From Candidatus Omnitrophota bacterium (GTDB taxonomy: Bacteria; Omnitrophota; Omnitrophia; Omnitrophales; Danuiimicrobiaceae), in NCBI GenBank assembly GCA_016206815.1, contig JACQQT010000031.1, positions 1 to 39,937 of the forward strand: a DNA stretch of 39,937 bases, given 5' to 3'. The notes beneath the pieces were generated by a model. That model was not told the DNA's origin and did no database searches. It saw nothing but the letters and a program-made list of their open reading frames with translations. Each line of letters starts with the position of its first letter. The stretch's first letter is position 1. Below are positions 38,352 to 39,937 of this stretch, piece after piece. Both the position numbers and the translations under genes were made by a program.

Positions 38352-39830
38352 ATGACCACATTGGTAACAGAACGAGATAGAGAAGAGGAAATTGTAGAAG
38401 CGACAAGACCGACCACTCCGGATGAAGTAAAACGCTTTGTCCAAAAGAACAAGATTCAAGTGATTGACTTCAAATTTAATGATTTGCCAGGTTTGTGGCA
38501 GCATTTTTCCGTTCCGGCTCAGGAGTTGTTGGGAGACAGCATTTGGACGGACGGAATCGGTTTTGACGGTTCCTCGATTCGCGGATTCCAAAAAATTCAG
38601 GAGTCCGATATGATTTTGATGCCGGATCCCGGCACAGCCGTCATCGATCCTATTTGTCAGACCCCGACTTTAAGCATCATCTGCAACATTTTTGATCCGG
38701 TCACCAAAGAGCCCTACAGCCGCGATCCGCGCTATGTCGCTCAAAAGGCGGAAGAGTATTTGAAGAAAACCAAAATTGGGACGCACAGCTTTTGGGGCCC
38801 TGAAGCTGAGTTTTTTATTTTTGATGATATTCGTTTCGATCAGGGTGAAAACTTCGGATATTACTACATTGATTCCGTAGAAGGTGATTGGAATACGGGG
38901 CGTGATGAAAAGCCGAACCTCGGTTACAAACCGCGCTATAAGGAAGGGTATTTTCCGGTTCCGCCGCATGATACGCTTCAGGACATCCGTTCTGAAATTA
39001 TGCTGACGCTTCGGAGAGTGGGTGTTCCGGTGGAATGCCATCACCACGAAGTCGCAACTGCCGGACAATGCGAAATTGACATTCGCTATTCACCGCTGGT
39101 TCGGATGGCGGACAACCTCTTGATGTATAAGTACGTGATCAAGAATGTCGCGCGCAAATACAACAAGGTGGCTACCTTCATGCCCAAGCCGATTTTTAAA
39201 GACAATGGTTCCGGCATGCATGTTCACTCCAGCATTTGGAAAGATAATACCAACCTGTTTTTTGACGGAAAAGGTTACGCGTTGATTAGCGAAACCTGTA
39301 AACATTATATTGGCGGGTTGTTGAAACACGCCGCCAGTATTTTGGCTTTCGGTGCGCCCACCACCAATTCTTACAAGCGGTTGGTTCCCGGTTATGAAGC
39401 ACCGGTGAACCTGGTGTACTCGGCACGGAATCGTTCGGCTGCCTGCCGGATTCCGATGTATTCAACCTCGCCGGCGTCAAAGCGCGTGGAGTTCCGTTGT
39501 CCGGATCCGAGCTGTAACCCGTACCTGACCTTTGCGGCGATGCTCATGGCCGGACTCGATGGAATTCAAAACAAAATTGATCCGGGTCAAGCGGTTGATA
39601 AAAATATCTACGAGTTGGATGACCGCGAAAAAGCTAAAATTAAAACGGTGCCCGGCTCATTAGAGGACGCGCTCAGTGCGCTTGAAGCGGACCACGAGTT
39701 TCTGTTGCAAGGCGATGTGTTTACGAAAGATGTGATTGACACATGGCTGGCGTATAAGCGGGAAGTTGAAATCGATGCGATTCGCTTAAGACCTCACCCG
39801 CACGAGTTCTACCTCTATTTCGACATTTAA
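38352..39830 (+). CDS. glnA: Glutamine synthetase, type I
   Basis: GlnA condenses glutamate and ammonia, the main ammonium assimilation step. The 492-residue dodecamer-type subunit has a 20-residue acidic N-terminal extension. Then come VIDFKFNDLPGLWQHFSVP, TDGIGFDGSSIRGF (latch region), GPEAEFF (149-155), ECHHHEVATAGQCEID, NGSGMHVHSS (285-294), YKRLVPGYEAPVNLVYSARNRSA and RCPDPSCNPYL. Y420 in NIYELDD matches the adenylylation tyrosine of GSI-beta enzymes (NLYDLPPEE). AAGGAGG (38338-38344) precedes the ATG. It follows amtB-glnB with its own promoter. A palindromic repeat follows its stop. Confidence 0.97.
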   Translation: MTTLVTERDREEEIVEATRPTTPDEVKRFVQKNKIQVIDFKFNDLPGLWQHFSVPAQELLGDSIWTDGIGFDGSSIRGFQKIQESDMILMPDPGTAVIDPICQTPTLSIICNIFDPVTKEPYSRDPRYVAQKAEEYLKKTKIGTHSFWGPEAEFFIFDDIRFDQGENFGYYYIDSVEGDWNTGRDEKPNLGYKPRYKEGYFPVPPHDTLQDIRSEIMLTLRRVGVPVECHHHEVATAGQCEIDIRYSPLVRMADNLLMYKYVIKNVARKYNKVATFMPKPIFKDNGSGMHVHSSIWKDNTNLFFDGKGYALISETCKHYIGGLLKHAASILAFGAPTTNSYKRLVPGYEAPVNLVYSARNRSAACRIPMYSTSPASKRVEFRCPDPSCNPYLTFAAMLMAGLDGIQNKIDPGQAVDKNIYELDDREKAKIKTVPGSLEDALSALEADHEFLLQGDVFTKDVIDTWLAYKREVEIDAIRLRPHPHEFYLYFDI

Positions 39831-39841
39831 CAAAGTTGCTG

Positions 39842-39903
39842 TGTCATTCCCGCGAAAGCGGGAATCTAAACGATGGATTCCCCGGTCAAGCCGGGGAATG
39901 ACA
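39842..39903. repeat. Palindromic repeat of the GTCATTCCCGCGAAAGC class after glnA
   Basis: Two hairpins lie side by side: ATTCCCGC-GAAA-GCGGGAAT (39846-39865) and ATTCCCCGG with CCGGGGAAT (39877-39885, 39891-39899). The outermost TGTCATTCCC and GGGAATGACA also pair, so the element can fold as one cruciform. This dispersed repeat type is common in many genomes. It starts 12 bp after the glnA stop and may act as a bidirectional terminator. Confidence 0.85.
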
Positions 39904-39937
39904 GTTTTGTTAGCATAAAGAAGGGGACAGCTTGTAG

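Overview
The window is a dense block of mostly housekeeping genes from an uncultured-type, double-membraned (diderm) bacterium. BamA, a Skp/OmpH chaperone, an LpxC-FabZ fusion, LpxA and LpxI show an outer membrane with lipid A. GatCAB, a zinc-ribbon SpoVG, a 32-residue COX24-type ribosomal protein, long-form HisG and the LpxC-FabZ fusion together do not look like a proteobacterium. I lean towards Omnitrophota or a neighbouring PVC/Elusimicrobia-type lineage, but this is inference from gene content only. Most genes lie on the plus strand with 1-14 nt overlaps, so they form long operons. Alternative start codons are common: TTG for rpsF and lpxI, GTG for pth, rplI and the NifA-like gene.

Layout. 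1-4.2 kb: pdxA, a convergent class I aminotransferase, an aldose-epimerase-like gene and a DUF3047 gene. 4.1-7.2 kb, minus strand: an Rrf2 regulator followed by a sulfonate/nitrate-type ABC transporter (binding protein, ATPase, permease). 7.3-9.4 kb: a hotdog thioesterase, a lone 7TM sensor-type membrane protein and ksgA. 9.4-15.8 kb: gatC-gatA-gatB, a divergent polysaccharide deacetylase, tsaD, mgtC-like and larB. 15.8-19.7 kb: hisG, a tiny ribosomal protein gene, ispE, spoVG, tRNA-Gln and clpX. 19.7-28.4 kb: two sugar ABC permeases, glmU, prs, rplY/ctc, pth, then the conserved rpsF-ssb-rpsR-rplI-dnaB cluster. 28.4-34.8 kb: an array of four hairpins, then the envelope operon bamA-skp-lpxC/fabZ-lpxA-lpxI. 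34.8-39.9 kb: a nitrogen module of a NifA-like sigma54 activator, amtB, a P-II gene and glnA.

How parts work together. amtB has a textbook sigma54 promoter, an 18-bp palindrome about 110 bp upstream of the predicted start site, and a GAF-AAA-Fis activator gene directly upstream. A 15-nt sequence overlapping that palindrome recurs with one mismatch in the promoter region of lpxI and the activator. This predicts a self-contained ammonium regulon whose activator is co-transcribed with a lipid A gene.

Small mobile or palindromic elements are scattered through the block. There are two identical 77-bp copies of a MITE-like element, one of which supplies the clpX stop codon. A G/C-rich palindromic repeat sits in frame inside tsaD, and two further palindromic repeats lie before ispE and after glnA. 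The most interesting regions are the hairpin array, the MITE pair, the tsaD insertion, the zinc-ribbon SpoVG, the nitrogen operator motif, and a minus-strand sequence upstream of glnA that resembles a glutamine riboswitch core. I saw no CRISPR array, prophage, rRNA or complete insertion sequence.
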